From: Lunatimonas lonarensis
GTDB taxonomy: Bacteria > Bacteroidota > Bacteroidia > Cytophagales > Cyclobacteriaceae
DNA: 64,000 bases
Reading direction: 5' to 3'
NCBI RefSeq assembly: GCF_000390185.1
Contig: NZ_AQHR01000070.1
Location: forward strand, 23,575-87,574
Positions 29,704 to 39,100 of the stretch are shown in pieces. How positions within the stretch are numbered: the first letter of the stretch is position 1; the number at the start of each line of letters is the position of its first letter. The position numbers and the translations under genes were made by a program. The notes under the pieces are model-generated. The model had not been told where the DNA came from, searched no databases, and saw nothing but the letters and a program-made list of their open reading frames with translations.

Positions 29704-30672
29704 TTAAACAATGCCTTCTTTCATGAGATCGTGGATATGCACAAGGCCTTTATAATTTCCTTCCTCTAGGGCGACCAATTGGGTAATGTTAAATAACTTC
29801 ATCTGATTTAATGCTCGGATTGCGTAATCCGATACGGCGATGGTTTTTGGGTTTAGGGTCATAATGTCCTTTGCTTTCACTTTTTCCAAATCCGAGTATT
29901 TCCCCAGCATACGCCGTAAGTCTCCGTCGGTAATGATCCCGACGACCTGATCGCTTGGATCCAACACCACGGTGGCGCCTAGCCGCTTGCTGCTAATCTC
30001 CAAAATCACCTCTTTGAGGTCTGCCTCTAGGTGAACAGACGGACGTTGATTGCCTGTGACCAAGTCACTTACCGTTAGGTACAACTGCTTTCCCAGGGAA
30101 CCACCCGGATGATACCTCGCAAAGTCCTCTGCCGAAAACCCTCTGGCCTCCAACAAACAAACTGCCAGTGCATCCCCCATCGCCATATGCACAGCGGTGC
30201 TGGTGGTAGGCGCGAGGTTATTGGGACAGGCCTCCGCTTTGAACCCTGCAAACAACACGTAATCCGCATGCTGTGCCAAATAACTGTCCCGTTGGGAAAC
30301 CAGCGCAACCAATTTGGACCCCAAACGCTTCAAAAGAGGTGCCAACACCTTGATTTCAGGGGTATTGCCACTTTTGGATAGACAAATTACAACATCTTCC
30401 GGTTTAATCATACCCAAATCCCCATGGATCGCGTCGGCAGCGTGTAAAAAGAGTGCCGGTGTGCCGGTAGAGTTAAAAGTAGCCACTATTTTCCCAGCAA
30501 TAAGCGCACTTTTACCGATTCCCGTCACCACCACCCTGCCAGAAGAATTCAAAATCAGGTGGACCACCTCCTCAAATTGACTATCCAACTGATGAATCAG
30601 CCCCTGAATGGCTTCAGCCTCGTTTTGAAGAACTTTTATAGCACTTAATTTAATATTTTTTGCTAACTTCAA
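29704..30672 (-). CDS. kdsD: D-arabinose-5-phosphate isomerase (KpsF/GutQ family)
   Basis: This 322-residue enzyme converts ribulose-5-phosphate to arabinose-5-phosphate, the first step to KDO for lipopolysaccharide. The SIS domain (about residues 40-180) shows VVVTGIGKSALIAGKI, ADAIHGDLGMI and CLSKSGNTPEI, and ACPNNLAPTTST is the family hallmark; two CBS domains fill the C-terminus. The only plausible start is TTG 30672, since a TAA lies five codons upstream and no ATG is near. Expression probably starts at the minus-strand element 30702-30709. manC follows in the same transcript. Confidence 0.92.
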   Translation of the reverse strand: MKLAKNIKLSAIKVLQNEAEAIQGLIHQLDSQFEEVVHLILNSSGRVVVTGIGKSALIAGKIVATFNSTGTPALFLHAADAIHGDLGMIKPEDVVICLSKSGNTPEIKVLAPLLKRLGSKLVALVSQRDSYLAQHADYVLFAGFKAEACPNNLAPTTSTAVHMAMGDALAVCLLEARGFSAEDFARYHPGGSLGKQLYLTVSDLVTGNQRPSVHLEADLKEVILEISSKRLGATVVLDPSDQVVGIITDGDLRRMLGKYSDLEKVKAKDIMTLNPKTIAVSDYAIRALNQMKLFNITQLVALEEGNYKGLVHIHDLMKEGIV

Positions 30673-30691
30673 TTTTGCTGTTGTTTATCGT

Positions 30692-30699
30692 TAAATTTG
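30692..30699 (+). promoter_or_regulatory. Candidate -7 promoter element of recQ
   Basis: TAAATTTG matches TAnnTTTG exactly, 71 bases before the recQ start. TTTTG at 30673-30677 is close to a -33 element but only 14 bases away. It lies three bases from the opposing kdsD element. Confidence 0.4.
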
Positions 30700-30701
30700 T
30701 A

Positions 30702-30709
30702 CAAAAGTA
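30702..30709 (-). promoter_or_regulatory. Candidate -7 promoter element of kdsD
   Basis: On the minus strand this is TACTTTTG, an exact consensus match 30 bases before the kdsD TTG start. Back-to-back placement with the recQ element means that both promoters would compete for polymerase. Confidence 0.45.
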
Positions 30710-30724
30710 GGAAAGAAATCCTAC
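30707..30724. promoter_or_regulatory. Inverted repeat in the kdsD/recQ control region
   Basis: GTAGGA, six bases, then TCCTAC form a perfect inverted repeat that overlaps the kdsD -7 element and lies downstream of the recQ one. The position suits a repressor site or a leader hairpin. Confidence 0.35.
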
Positions 30725-30770
30725 ATGCCTACAGGGTAAAAACGGTGCAAATCCTTAAATAAGTGATGGA

Positions 30771-32948
30771 GTGGATTCTACTGTAAAAGAAAATTTAAAG
30801 AAAATTTTTGGTTTTAACCAGTTTAGGGGAAACCAAGAAATTATCGTCGATAATATCCTGAAAGGAAAAAATACCTTTGTAATAATGCCTACGGGGGCTG
30901 GAAAGTCCCTTTGCTATCAGCTACCTGCGGTTATCAAAGGCGGAACAGCTATTGTGATTTCCCCGTTGATCGCGTTGATGAAAAACCAGGTGGATCAACT
31001 GAATTCATTTGGCGTAAACGCCCATTTTCTAAATTCCACCCTAAGCAAATCCGAGACCAACAAAGTCAAAAGCGAAGTGACTTCGGGAAAAACCAAACTG
31101 CTTTACGTGGCGCCCGAATCACTTACGAAAGAGGAAAATATCCAATTTCTGAGCAACTCCAATATCAGCTTTGTGGCTATCGACGAAGCGCACTGTATTT
31201 CAGAATGGGGCCATGACTTCAGGCCGGAATACCGAAGGATCAAATCCATTATCAGCCAGGTGGGCAATAACCTGCCTGTGATCGCGCTGACTGCCACCGC
31301 CACGCCTAAAGTACAACAGGACATCCAAAAAAACCTTCAGATGGAGGAAGCAGACCTGTTTAAGTCTTCGTTTAACCGGACCAACCTGTTTTATGAGGTG
31401 AAGCCGAAAATCAAAAACGAGACGAAGAAAGCGATCATCAAGTACATTAAGTCGCATAAAGGCAAGTCTGGCATCATTTACTGCCTCAGCAGAAAAAAGG
31501 TGGAAGAAATCGCTGAACTGCTCAAAGTGAACGGTATCAATGCCGCTCCTTACCATGCAGGCCTGGATGGAAATGTACGAATAAAAAACCAGGACGATTT
31601 CCTGAACGAGGAGGTGGATGTCATCGTCGCGACCATTGCATTCGGTATGGGCATAGACAAGCCAGATGTCCGCTACGTAATTCACTACGATGTCCCCAAA
31701 TCACTGGAGGGCTACTACCAGGAAACCGGCCGTGCGGGTCGGGATGGGCTGGAAGGCCACTGCCTGATGTTTTATCGGTACGACGATATCATCAAACTGG
31801 AAAAATTCAACAAGGACAAGCCTGTAAATGAGCGGGAAAACGCCAAAATCCTGCTTCAGGAGATGGCGGCCTACGCCGAAAGCTCTGTTTGCCGTCGGCG
31901 CTTCCTGCTTCATTACTTTGGTGAAAAACTCGATAAAGACTGTGGGTTTTGCGACAACTGTAAAAAACCGAAGGAGACATTTGACGGGCAGGAAGACATC
32001 CTACTGGTAATCGAAGCAGTCAGGGCTACCCAGCAGCGCTTTAACCTAGACCATATCGTGAAGATCCTTCGGGGTGAATTGAGTGATTACATAAGCAGTT
32101 ACGGACACGACAAGCTGCCCGTATTCGGCAAAGCAAAAGAGAAAGACGAAGTACACCTAAAAACGGTGATCCGCCAGGCAATGATATTCGGCCTCTTGGA
32201 GAAAGATATAGAGAATTACGGTGTGTTACGGCTTTCCGACGAGAGTGAGGCATTCGCTGAGAAGCCCTACCCTGTGCTGATCAGCAAAAACCACAATTTC
32301 GACGAGATCGCCGAGACAGTATCCCAAGAGGAGTTGAACAGCGTGGGAAAGGCGTACGACGAAAAGCTGTTCGAATTGCTAAAGGCCGAGCGGAAGAAAG
32401 TCGCCAAACAAAAAGGGCTTCCCCCTTACGTGATCTTCCAAGATCCATCGTTGGAAGAAATGGCGACGGTGTACCCGACGACCCGCGAGGAACTCGCCCA
32501 GATCAACGGGGTTGGGATGGGAAAAGTCACCAAGTTTGGTTCCACCTTTCTGAAATTGATCGAGAACTACGTAGAGGAAAACGATATCATCACTGCCTCG
32601 GATGTAGTGGTCAAATCCTCCGGCACCCGGTCCAAGGTAAAAATCTCCATCATCCAGCAAATAGACCGCAAAATCGATCTGGATGAAATTGCCAACAACC
32701 TAAACATTGGCATGGGCGAACTGCTCCACGAAGTGGAACAGATCATATATAGTGGTACCAAACTGAATATCAATTACTACGTCCACAATATCATGGATGA
32801 CGAGCGCGAAGATATTCTCCATGATTACTTTATGTCCGCTGAGTCAGACCATATCAAGGACGCGCTAAGAGAGTTGGAAGACGAGGATTTTTCCGAAGAA
32901 GAGATTCGTGTCTATCGGATTAAATTCATCTCTGACCACGCAAACTAA
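30771..32948 (+). CDS. recQ: ATP-dependent DNA helicase RecQ
   Basis: The 725-residue 3'-5' DNA helicase has Walker A in MPTGAGKSLCYQ near residue 43, the DEAH box in IDEAHCISEWGHDFRPEYR, motif VI in QETGRAGRDG, and the zinc-binding Cys set (SSVCRRRF, then CGFCDNC). The RQC winged helix and an HRDC-like domain with the loop INGVGMGKV follow, with a further C-terminal extension. RecQ acts in recombination repair and replication restart. The start is GTG 30771; a TAA lies five codons upstream and ATG 30766 is out of frame. purD follows after 11 bases. Confidence 0.95.
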   Translation: MDSTVKENLKKIFGFNQFRGNQEIIVDNILKGKNTFVIMPTGAGKSLCYQLPAVIKGGTAIVISPLIALMKNQVDQLNSFGVNAHFLNSTLSKSETNKVKSEVTSGKTKLLYVAPESLTKEENIQFLSNSNISFVAIDEAHCISEWGHDFRPEYRRIKSIISQVGNNLPVIALTATATPKVQQDIQKNLQMEEADLFKSSFNRTNLFYEVKPKIKNETKKAIIKYIKSHKGKSGIIYCLSRKKVEEIAELLKVNGINAAPYHAGLDGNVRIKNQDDFLNEEVDVIVATIAFGMGIDKPDVRYVIHYDVPKSLEGYYQETGRAGRDGLEGHCLMFYRYDDIIKLEKFNKDKPVNERENAKILLQEMAAYAESSVCRRRFLLHYFGEKLDKDCGFCDNCKKPKETFDGQEDILLVIEAVRATQQRFNLDHIVKILRGELSDYISSYGHDKLPVFGKAKEKDEVHLKTVIRQAMIFGLLEKDIENYGVLRLSDESEAFAEKPYPVLISKNHNFDEIAETVSQEELNSVGKAYDEKLFELLKAERKKVAKQKGLPPYVIFQDPSLEEMATVYPTTREELAQINGVGMGKVTKFGSTFLKLIENYVEENDIITASDVVVKSSGTRSKVKISIIQQIDRKIDLDEIANNLNIGMGELLHEVEQIIYSGTKLNINYYVHNIMDDEREDILHDYFMSAESDHIKDALRELEDEDFSEEEIRVYRIKFISDHAN

Positions 32949-32959
32949 ACCAAACAACA

Positions 32960-34261
32960 ATGAACATTTTATTGATCGGCAGTGGTGGCAGAGAAAACAC
33001 CTTTGCTTGGAAGATTGCGCAAAGCCCGCTTTGCAAAAAACTTTACATAGCTCCGGGAAATGCCGGGACATCTGCTTTTGGAGAAAATATTGCCATTAAC
33101 GTTACGGACTTTGCCGGCATGCAGGATTTCTGCGTGAGTCATCGTATTGATCTGCTGGTGGTAGGCCCAGAGGAACCACTGGTTAAAGGTCTAAGGGACC
33201 GATTTCAGGAAGATGACCGTACCCGCCATATAGGCATCGTTGGGCCAGGTAGCGATGGGGCTGAACTGGAAGGAAGCAAGGATTTTTCGAAAAAATTCAT
33301 GAAAAAATACGGCGTCCCAACCGCCGGCTATGAAACCTTCACCAAAGAAACCGCATCGGAGGGCATATCCTATATACATAAGCAGCCACTGCCTATTGTG
33401 CTAAAGGCCGATGGGTTGGCTGCAGGAAAGGGGGTATTGATTTGTCCAAGCCATGAGGAGGCTGAACGGGAATTCAAAGCCATGCTTTTGGATGAAAAAT
33501 TCGGAGCGGCTTCCCGAAAAGTGGTTATTGAAGAATTTCTAACCGGGATAGAGCTGTCTGTTTTTGTGGCACTGGATGGCTCGGATTTTGTAATCCTTCC
33601 GGAAGCGAAAGATTACAAGCGGATTGGCGATGGTGACTCCGGCCCCAATACCGGAGGGATGGGGGCCGTCAGTCCGGTGCCATTTGCCGATGAAGCGTTT
33701 ATGGCCAAAGTATCCCAGCGAATCGTCGAGCCAACACTTTCCGGGCTTAAGCAGGAAGGCATCGATTACAAAGGTTTCATCTTCATTGGACTGATGAACC
33801 AGGATGGCGAACCCTTCGTGATCGAATACAATGTGCGCATGGGTGACCCGGAGACACAGGCTGTGTTGCCAAGGATCAAAAGTGACTTCGTCGCGTTGCT
33901 GCATGGGATCGCCAACCAAGAACTGAAAAACTACAGCCTCGAACTCGAAGACTTCATTACCACCACTGTGGTGATGGTTGCCGGTGGCTACCCCGGAAGC
34001 TACGAAAAAGACAAGGAAATTACTGGCTTGGAACCGGATGGCAAAAACAATGCACTTGTTTTTCACGCAGGCACCGCCGTAATCGAATCAGGCGCCGTGG
34101 TCACCCAGGGCGGACGGGTGCTCGGCATAACGGGCAAAGGCGCAACGCTGGAGGAAGCACTGGATTCCGCCTATACCCGTGTCCGGCAGATATCCTGGGA
34201 GGGCGTAAATTTCCGAAAGGATATAGGCCAAGACATTCTCCATTGGAATGGGAATGACTAA
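32960..34261 (+). CDS. purD: Phosphoribosylamine--glycine ligase
   Basis: This 433-residue ATP-grasp enzyme makes glycinamide ribonucleotide in purine synthesis. The N-terminal IGSGGRENTFAWKIAQS is the substrate loop (Asn-Thr replaces the more common His-Ala after RE), SKDFSKKFMKKYGVPTA opens the ATP-grasp domain, and GDPETQAVLPRIKSD carries metal-binding residues; the length is normal. It lies 11 bases after recQ and 38 before the PSP1-domain gene, in a plus-strand run that ends with gldH. Confidence 0.95.
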   Translation: MNILLIGSGGRENTFAWKIAQSPLCKKLYIAPGNAGTSAFGENIAINVTDFAGMQDFCVSHRIDLLVVGPEEPLVKGLRDRFQEDDRTRHIGIVGPGSDGAELEGSKDFSKKFMKKYGVPTAGYETFTKETASEGISYIHKQPLPIVLKADGLAAGKGVLICPSHEEAEREFKAMLLDEKFGAASRKVVIEEFLTGIELSVFVALDGSDFVILPEAKDYKRIGDGDSGPNTGGMGAVSPVPFADEAFMAKVSQRIVEPTLSGLKQEGIDYKGFIFIGLMNQDGEPFVIEYNVRMGDPETQAVLPRIKSDFVALLHGIANQELKNYSLELEDFITTTVVMVAGGYPGSYEKDKEITGLEPDGKNNALVFHAGTAVIESGAVVTQGGRVLGITGKGATLEEALDSAYTRVRQISWEGVNFRKDIGQDILHWNGND

Positions 34262-34299
34262 TTTACTATCAACGAAAAAAACTCCTAAAACATAGCTAT

Positions 34300-35673
34300 A
34301 TGGCAGGATGTAGTAGCTGCTCTACCGGAACTGAAAAAGTTGGAGGTTGTCAAAACAACGGCACCTGCGGCACGAGCGAGTGCAATAAAATGAATTCATT
34401 CGATTGGCTGTCCCACATGGGATTGCCCGAGGTCGATAGGTTTGATATTGTCGAGGTGAAATTTAAAGGTGGGAGAAAAGAATACTTCCGCAACGTGGAT
34501 TACCTGCATTTGACAACCGGGGATCCGGTAGTGGTTGACGTGCCCAATGGACACCACATCGGTTTTGTCTCGCTGCAGGGGGAGCTGGTTCGATTGCAGA
34601 TGCAGAAAAGAAAGGTAAAAAACGACGATAACATTCTACGAATCTACCGGGTAGCAAATCAAAAAGACCTGGATAAATGGCAAGAAGCGAAGAACCGGGA
34701 GCTTCCCACCTTGTACCGAAGTAAGCAGATCATCGATGAGCTAGGGCTGAAGATGAAGCTTTCAGATGTAGAATACCAGTCGGACAATTCAAAGGCAACC
34801 TTTTATTACTCGGCAGATGACCGGGTGGATTTTAGGGAACTTATCAAGATGCTTGCCGCGGAATTTAAAATCAGGGTAGAAATGCGGCAAATCAGCCTGC
34901 GTCAGGAGGCCGGCAGGTTGGGGGGTATTGGTGTTTGCGGACGGGAACTGTGCTGCTCCACTTGGATCCATGATTTCAAAAGTGTCACCACCTCTGCCGC
35001 CCGGTACCAAAACCTGTCCCTAAACCCCAGCAAGCTGTCCGGACAGTGCGGTAGGTTGAAGTGTTGTCTCAACTATGAATTGGACAGCTACATGAGTGCA
35101 CTGAAGGACATCCCCCAAGTAGACAAACCGCTGCTTACGGAGTCTGGAAACGCCAAACTTCAGAAAACCGACATTTTCCGAAAATTGATGTGGTTCAGCT
35201 ACAACGATGACAACAACTGGCATTCCATAGATTGCGAACGGGTAGCTGTTATCCTGGAAATGAATTCCCAAGGGAAAATCCCCTTCAACCTGAAACAGGA
35301 TACGGCTACCGAAAACGGCGATGTGTTCGAAAACTCGAACAAAGACCTTGAAATGCTGGACAAAAAATTCAGCCAAGCCAAAAAGAAGAAAAAACGAAAA
35401 CCCAAGAAACCGGAAACAGGCGAAAAAAATACCGCTTCAACTGCTGCCCCGACATTGGACCAATCAGCCAATACGGAGCGTCCCGCCCGGTCTAAAAGGC
35501 CAAACCGAAACCAGCGAAGACCCAAACCCGGTACGCAGCCGACCGCGTCTGGTTCTACCCCGCCAGTCACACCTACGGAAGGTGGAGAAGCGCGCAGAAA
35601 AAAAAGGCGGAACAACCAGAACCGTAGAAAGGGAAATCCCGGTTCACAAAACAATACCGGGCCGAATGAGTAG
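34300..35673 (+). CDS. PSP1-domain protein (RicT/YaaT-like) with Cys-rich ends
   Basis: The 457-residue protein has the PSP1/RicT core: EVKFKGGRKEYFRN, VVVDVPNGHHIGFV, then a Cys-rich block GIGVCGRELCCSTW and SGQCGRLKCCLNYE. RicT in Bacillus is part of an iron-sulfur complex that guides RNase Y and affects competence and biofilm genes. Here the N-terminus has a further Cys cluster (CSSCSTGTEKVGGCQNNGTC), and the last 110 residues are a Lys/Arg/Pro/Asn-rich tail, probably disordered and RNA-binding. Function in Bacteroidota is unproven. The stop overlaps the upstream-most gldH start by eight bases. Confidence 0.87.
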   Translation: MAGCSSCSTGTEKVGGCQNNGTCGTSECNKMNSFDWLSHMGLPEVDRFDIVEVKFKGGRKEYFRNVDYLHLTTGDPVVVDVPNGHHIGFVSLQGELVRLQMQKRKVKNDDNILRIYRVANQKDLDKWQEAKNRELPTLYRSKQIIDELGLKMKLSDVEYQSDNSKATFYYSADDRVDFRELIKMLAAEFKIRVEMRQISLRQEAGRLGGIGVCGRELCCSTWIHDFKSVTTSAARYQNLSLNPSKLSGQCGRLKCCLNYELDSYMSALKDIPQVDKPLLTESGNAKLQKTDIFRKLMWFSYNDDNNWHSIDCERVAVILEMNSQGKIPFNLKQDTATENGDVFENSNKDLEMLDKKFSQAKKKKKRKPKKPETGEKNTASTAAPTLDQSANTERPARSKRPNRNQRRPKPGTQPTASGSTPPVTPTEGGEARRKKRRNNQNRRKGNPGSQNNTGPNE

Positions 35674-36145
35674 CTCAATGCGGACACTACTTGGTATTTT
35701 GCTGGCGCAGGTTGTCATCTTCGGGTGTGATTCCAACAGGCTTTTTGAAGCTTATCACGACTTCGAAAGCCCCCAATGGCACGTGGAAGACTCCGTATCC
35801 TTTGAAATCAGCGGGCAGACAAATACCCCTTTCCGCAACGTGCTCGCTATTCGGTACACCGATCGATACGAATACCACAACTTGTTTGTCAAAATGGTGG
35901 TAAGAGACAGCACGGATCAAGTCTTAAAGGACACCCTCCTTCACATCAATCTGTTCGACCCGAAAACCGGCAAGCCACTGGGAAAAGGCTATGGAAATAG
36001 GTTTACGAAGTACGACACCTTACCCGGAGGTATACCTGAACTGTCCAAAATCAAAAAAATCCAGTTTCAACAGTACATGAGGAAGGACTACATAGAGGGC
36101 ATCGAATCCCTGGGACTGAAACTAATTCAAACCACTGAATATTAA
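35666..36145 (+). CDS. gldH: Gliding motility lipoprotein GldH
   Basis: The 159-residue protein has a lipoprotein signal (LLGILLAQVVIFGC, Cys near residue 21) followed by a conserved GldH core: VWV-like WHVEDSVSFEI, RYTDRYEYHNLFVKM, HINLFDPKTGKPLGKGYGN and the end GLKLIQTTEY. GldH is needed for gliding in Flavobacterium but is also kept in non-gliding members of the phylum. Two starts are possible, ATG 35666 (overlapping the upstream stop) and ATG 35678 four bases after it; both give a proper signal. The longer open frame back to 35321 is a shadow of the upstream gene. Confidence 0.87.
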   Translation: MSSSMRTLLGILLAQVVIFGCDSNRLFEAYHDFESPQWHVEDSVSFEISGQTNTPFRNVLAIRYTDRYEYHNLFVKMVVRDSTDQVLKDTLLHINLFDPKTGKPLGKGYGNRFTKYDTLPGGIPELSKIKKIQFQQYMRKDYIEGIESLGLKLIQTTEY

Positions 36146-36172
36146 TTACTTATTGAATTAGACCAACCGGAT

Positions 36173-39100
36173 TCACTTCGCGGATAATTTGGTTTGCAAC
36201 ATATCCTCCCGATCCATCCAATACTGTCGACTGAAAAGGAAAATTAGATTCCAGTTTTTTGCCCGTAACAAGCGGGGGTGGTACACGAGGGATTCCTTTG
36301 ATCCGGTAGCATCGAAAAAACGCTGATCATCGGTAAGTACGGCTGCCTGCACCCTCCCATTTTCCATTATTTCCAGGTCCATTACCTTTGGGTAGTTGTT
36401 TTCTTGCGCCAAGTGGCTGCCATAAATGCCTTTTAGCCTATCCTTTAACGCCCAATCTGCGGAAAACCTGGGCGATTCAACCGGAGTTATGGTTACTTCG
36501 CCTGTCCTACAATAGGTCTCTACAAAGAGAAGGTAATCCCGTAAGAGACGTATACCTCTATTCGTCAGGTGGGAATCCCGGAAATCGCCGGCCCCTATGC
36601 TGGTAATGAGAACGACTTGCTTTTTGGCACGGGTGATGGCTACGTTCAGCCGGTTTTCACCTCCCTGTCTGGCCAGCAGACCAAAATTTGCTGTAAAATA
36701 CCCACTCGCATTCTCCGCGTAACCCACCGAAAATACCACGTGATCAAACTCGTCTCCTTGCACGTTTTCGATGTTTCTAACCGACACCCGCTCATCCAGC
36801 AATTGGTTTTCCTCCAGCAACTCCAGAATAAGCACCATCTGAAAATAATTGAAGGTAATGACGCCGATACGGTCGGAAGGATTTTCGAGGAGCAGGCTTC
36901 TCACCTGTACGATCACCTCTTCGGCTTCGATTCGGTTGCGCTGATTTTGCCAAATCCCCTGGCATCGAACAAGCCGAAAAGGAGCGAAGGGCATGTTAAG
37001 TGACTCCATATCGGGAATCATGGCAAGCTTGTCGTCGTAAAACTCCCGATTGGAGAAATGGATAAGGGGAAGGTACCGGCTTCTGTAATGCGTAGTCAAC
37101 CAGTGTACCGGAAAATACCGCTCGGCCATCTCCAGAAGGGAGTCCAGCTTCAGTTCTGGAACGTCCTCTTCGGATTCCAAGCGAACTTTATATAAATCAA
37201 TGGGCTGCAGTTGCATCCTGTCACCGGCAACGACTACTTGCCTGCCCCGCAACATGGCAGGCAAGGCCCGTTCAAAATAGCACTGCGATGCTTCGTCAAA
37301 GATAACCAGGTCGAAATAGGCCTTCATCGGGAAAATGGCCGAGGCTGTCTCCGGAGAAGTCAGCCAACAGGGCAGCAACTTGAAAAGCTCTTCGTGGTAG
37401 CTCTCCACCAATCGCTTAACTGGCCACACGGACTTTTTTTTGGTAACCTGATGGTTTAGATCGCGGTACGTGATCAGGTTGTTCAATCGATTGTATTCCA
37501 ACTCCCTACATACCTCCTCGCGCAACCGCAGCTCCACAATAAACTTGGCAATCTTGTCCTTCTCCTCTACAGCCTGCTGAAATGCCTCGATGGCCCCTTT
37601 TACCTGTGGGCCTTGGATTTCCTTCAAGACAGGGAATTTGGTTTCAATATGATCAATCCAGGCCAGTCTCAGGCTATCCACAAAAACCAGTTCCAATTCA
37701 TCAAGTGAATGGTCCGGAAACGAATCCACCAATTTTTTCATCAGCTCAAATTGGTCGTGGGGAAGCTGGGTTTTTAATGTATCGTATCGAATCAGCGACT
37801 CCACATCTTGGCGAAGGGTACGTAGCAGAGGCTGGATACGGTCTTGGTCGGGCGTTCCCAGCAGATGTTTAAGCTGCACATCGGAAAAACAGGCCCTCCA
37901 TTTTGGCACCTGTCTAAGCCCCCATTCATTTAGCCTGACCAGCTCCTTCAACGTAGAGTAGAAACGTCCGTAACTCGCTTTCGCATGATAGATGTGAGAG
38001 GTCAGCACGCCGAGGTCTGCCAGCGCAAACCGCGCCTTTACTGCCTGCATCGTCAGGTCTATCTCGCTGTCGAACGCATCTTCTTCAAATGGCTTCCGCG
38101 GAAGATTCATCCATGGCTTCTGCTGAAGTAGGGTGTATTGATGGTTTAGATTAAGCCGGCTTTCCAGCCTGGACACCAGTACCCGAATACCTTCTCGATT
38201 GGTCTTAAGGTCGTTCAACTCCAGTAGGCTCAATATATCCCAGAACTTTTTCCGTTCTATCCGAATCTGGATTCTACCCCACCAGGTACCCATTAAGGCT
38301 TCCAATTGAATCGCTTTACGCAACACGCCCTCCACATCCTCATCCCTGGTATGCCACTCTATTCCCTCATGCTGGAACAGTTTGTGGACCGTATCTGCTT
38401 TATTCTCTAGCCATAACAAATCGAAATCCGTCTTAGGGTAGTCCACCATGTGCCGTAATCGGTCAAAGACCGGCTGACTCTCCACCAATTGTAATAGCTC
38501 ACCCAAGCGTTCGCGCTGCTCGAAGGACTGGTAGATCAGACTGAAATCAAACTGCTCCCCAAGCAACTCAAACAGATCCTTTTCCGCCGACCGCTTCACC
38601 TCAGCTATTTCCTTCATGGTGTATTCAAACCGGCCAAGGTCTGCCAGTGCAAAGCCCGAGAAGTCCAGCCGGTGGAACCAAAAAGATGAATGGTAATCAT
38701 ACTTACGATAATTGGGATATACAACCCGAAAAGCGTAAAAAAAATCGGCCAGGTCATCAAAGGTAAAGGATCGGAAGCTGGAACCCAAGCTGACCGTCTG
38801 CCTGTTCGGAACAGCCTGCATATACAGTTCTTTGATGGGCACACCACACTCGACTATGTCGTACAGGGCATCTCGGTACTCGTTGAAGAAATCCCGGTAC
38901 TTCTCAATCGTGCGGGCATGCTGGCCAAAGCTTCTTTCAAGCTGAATGGCATTGATTGAACGGTTCAATTCCCGATAATTTTCCAAGGATCCGATCTGAT
39001 GGGCTATCTTCTTGTAAAGTCCCTTTCGATCTCCCCGAAAATCATGCACAAGGGCCGAAAAACTGGAGAATCCTTGCTCGGCCAGTCGGCTGTAAACTAC

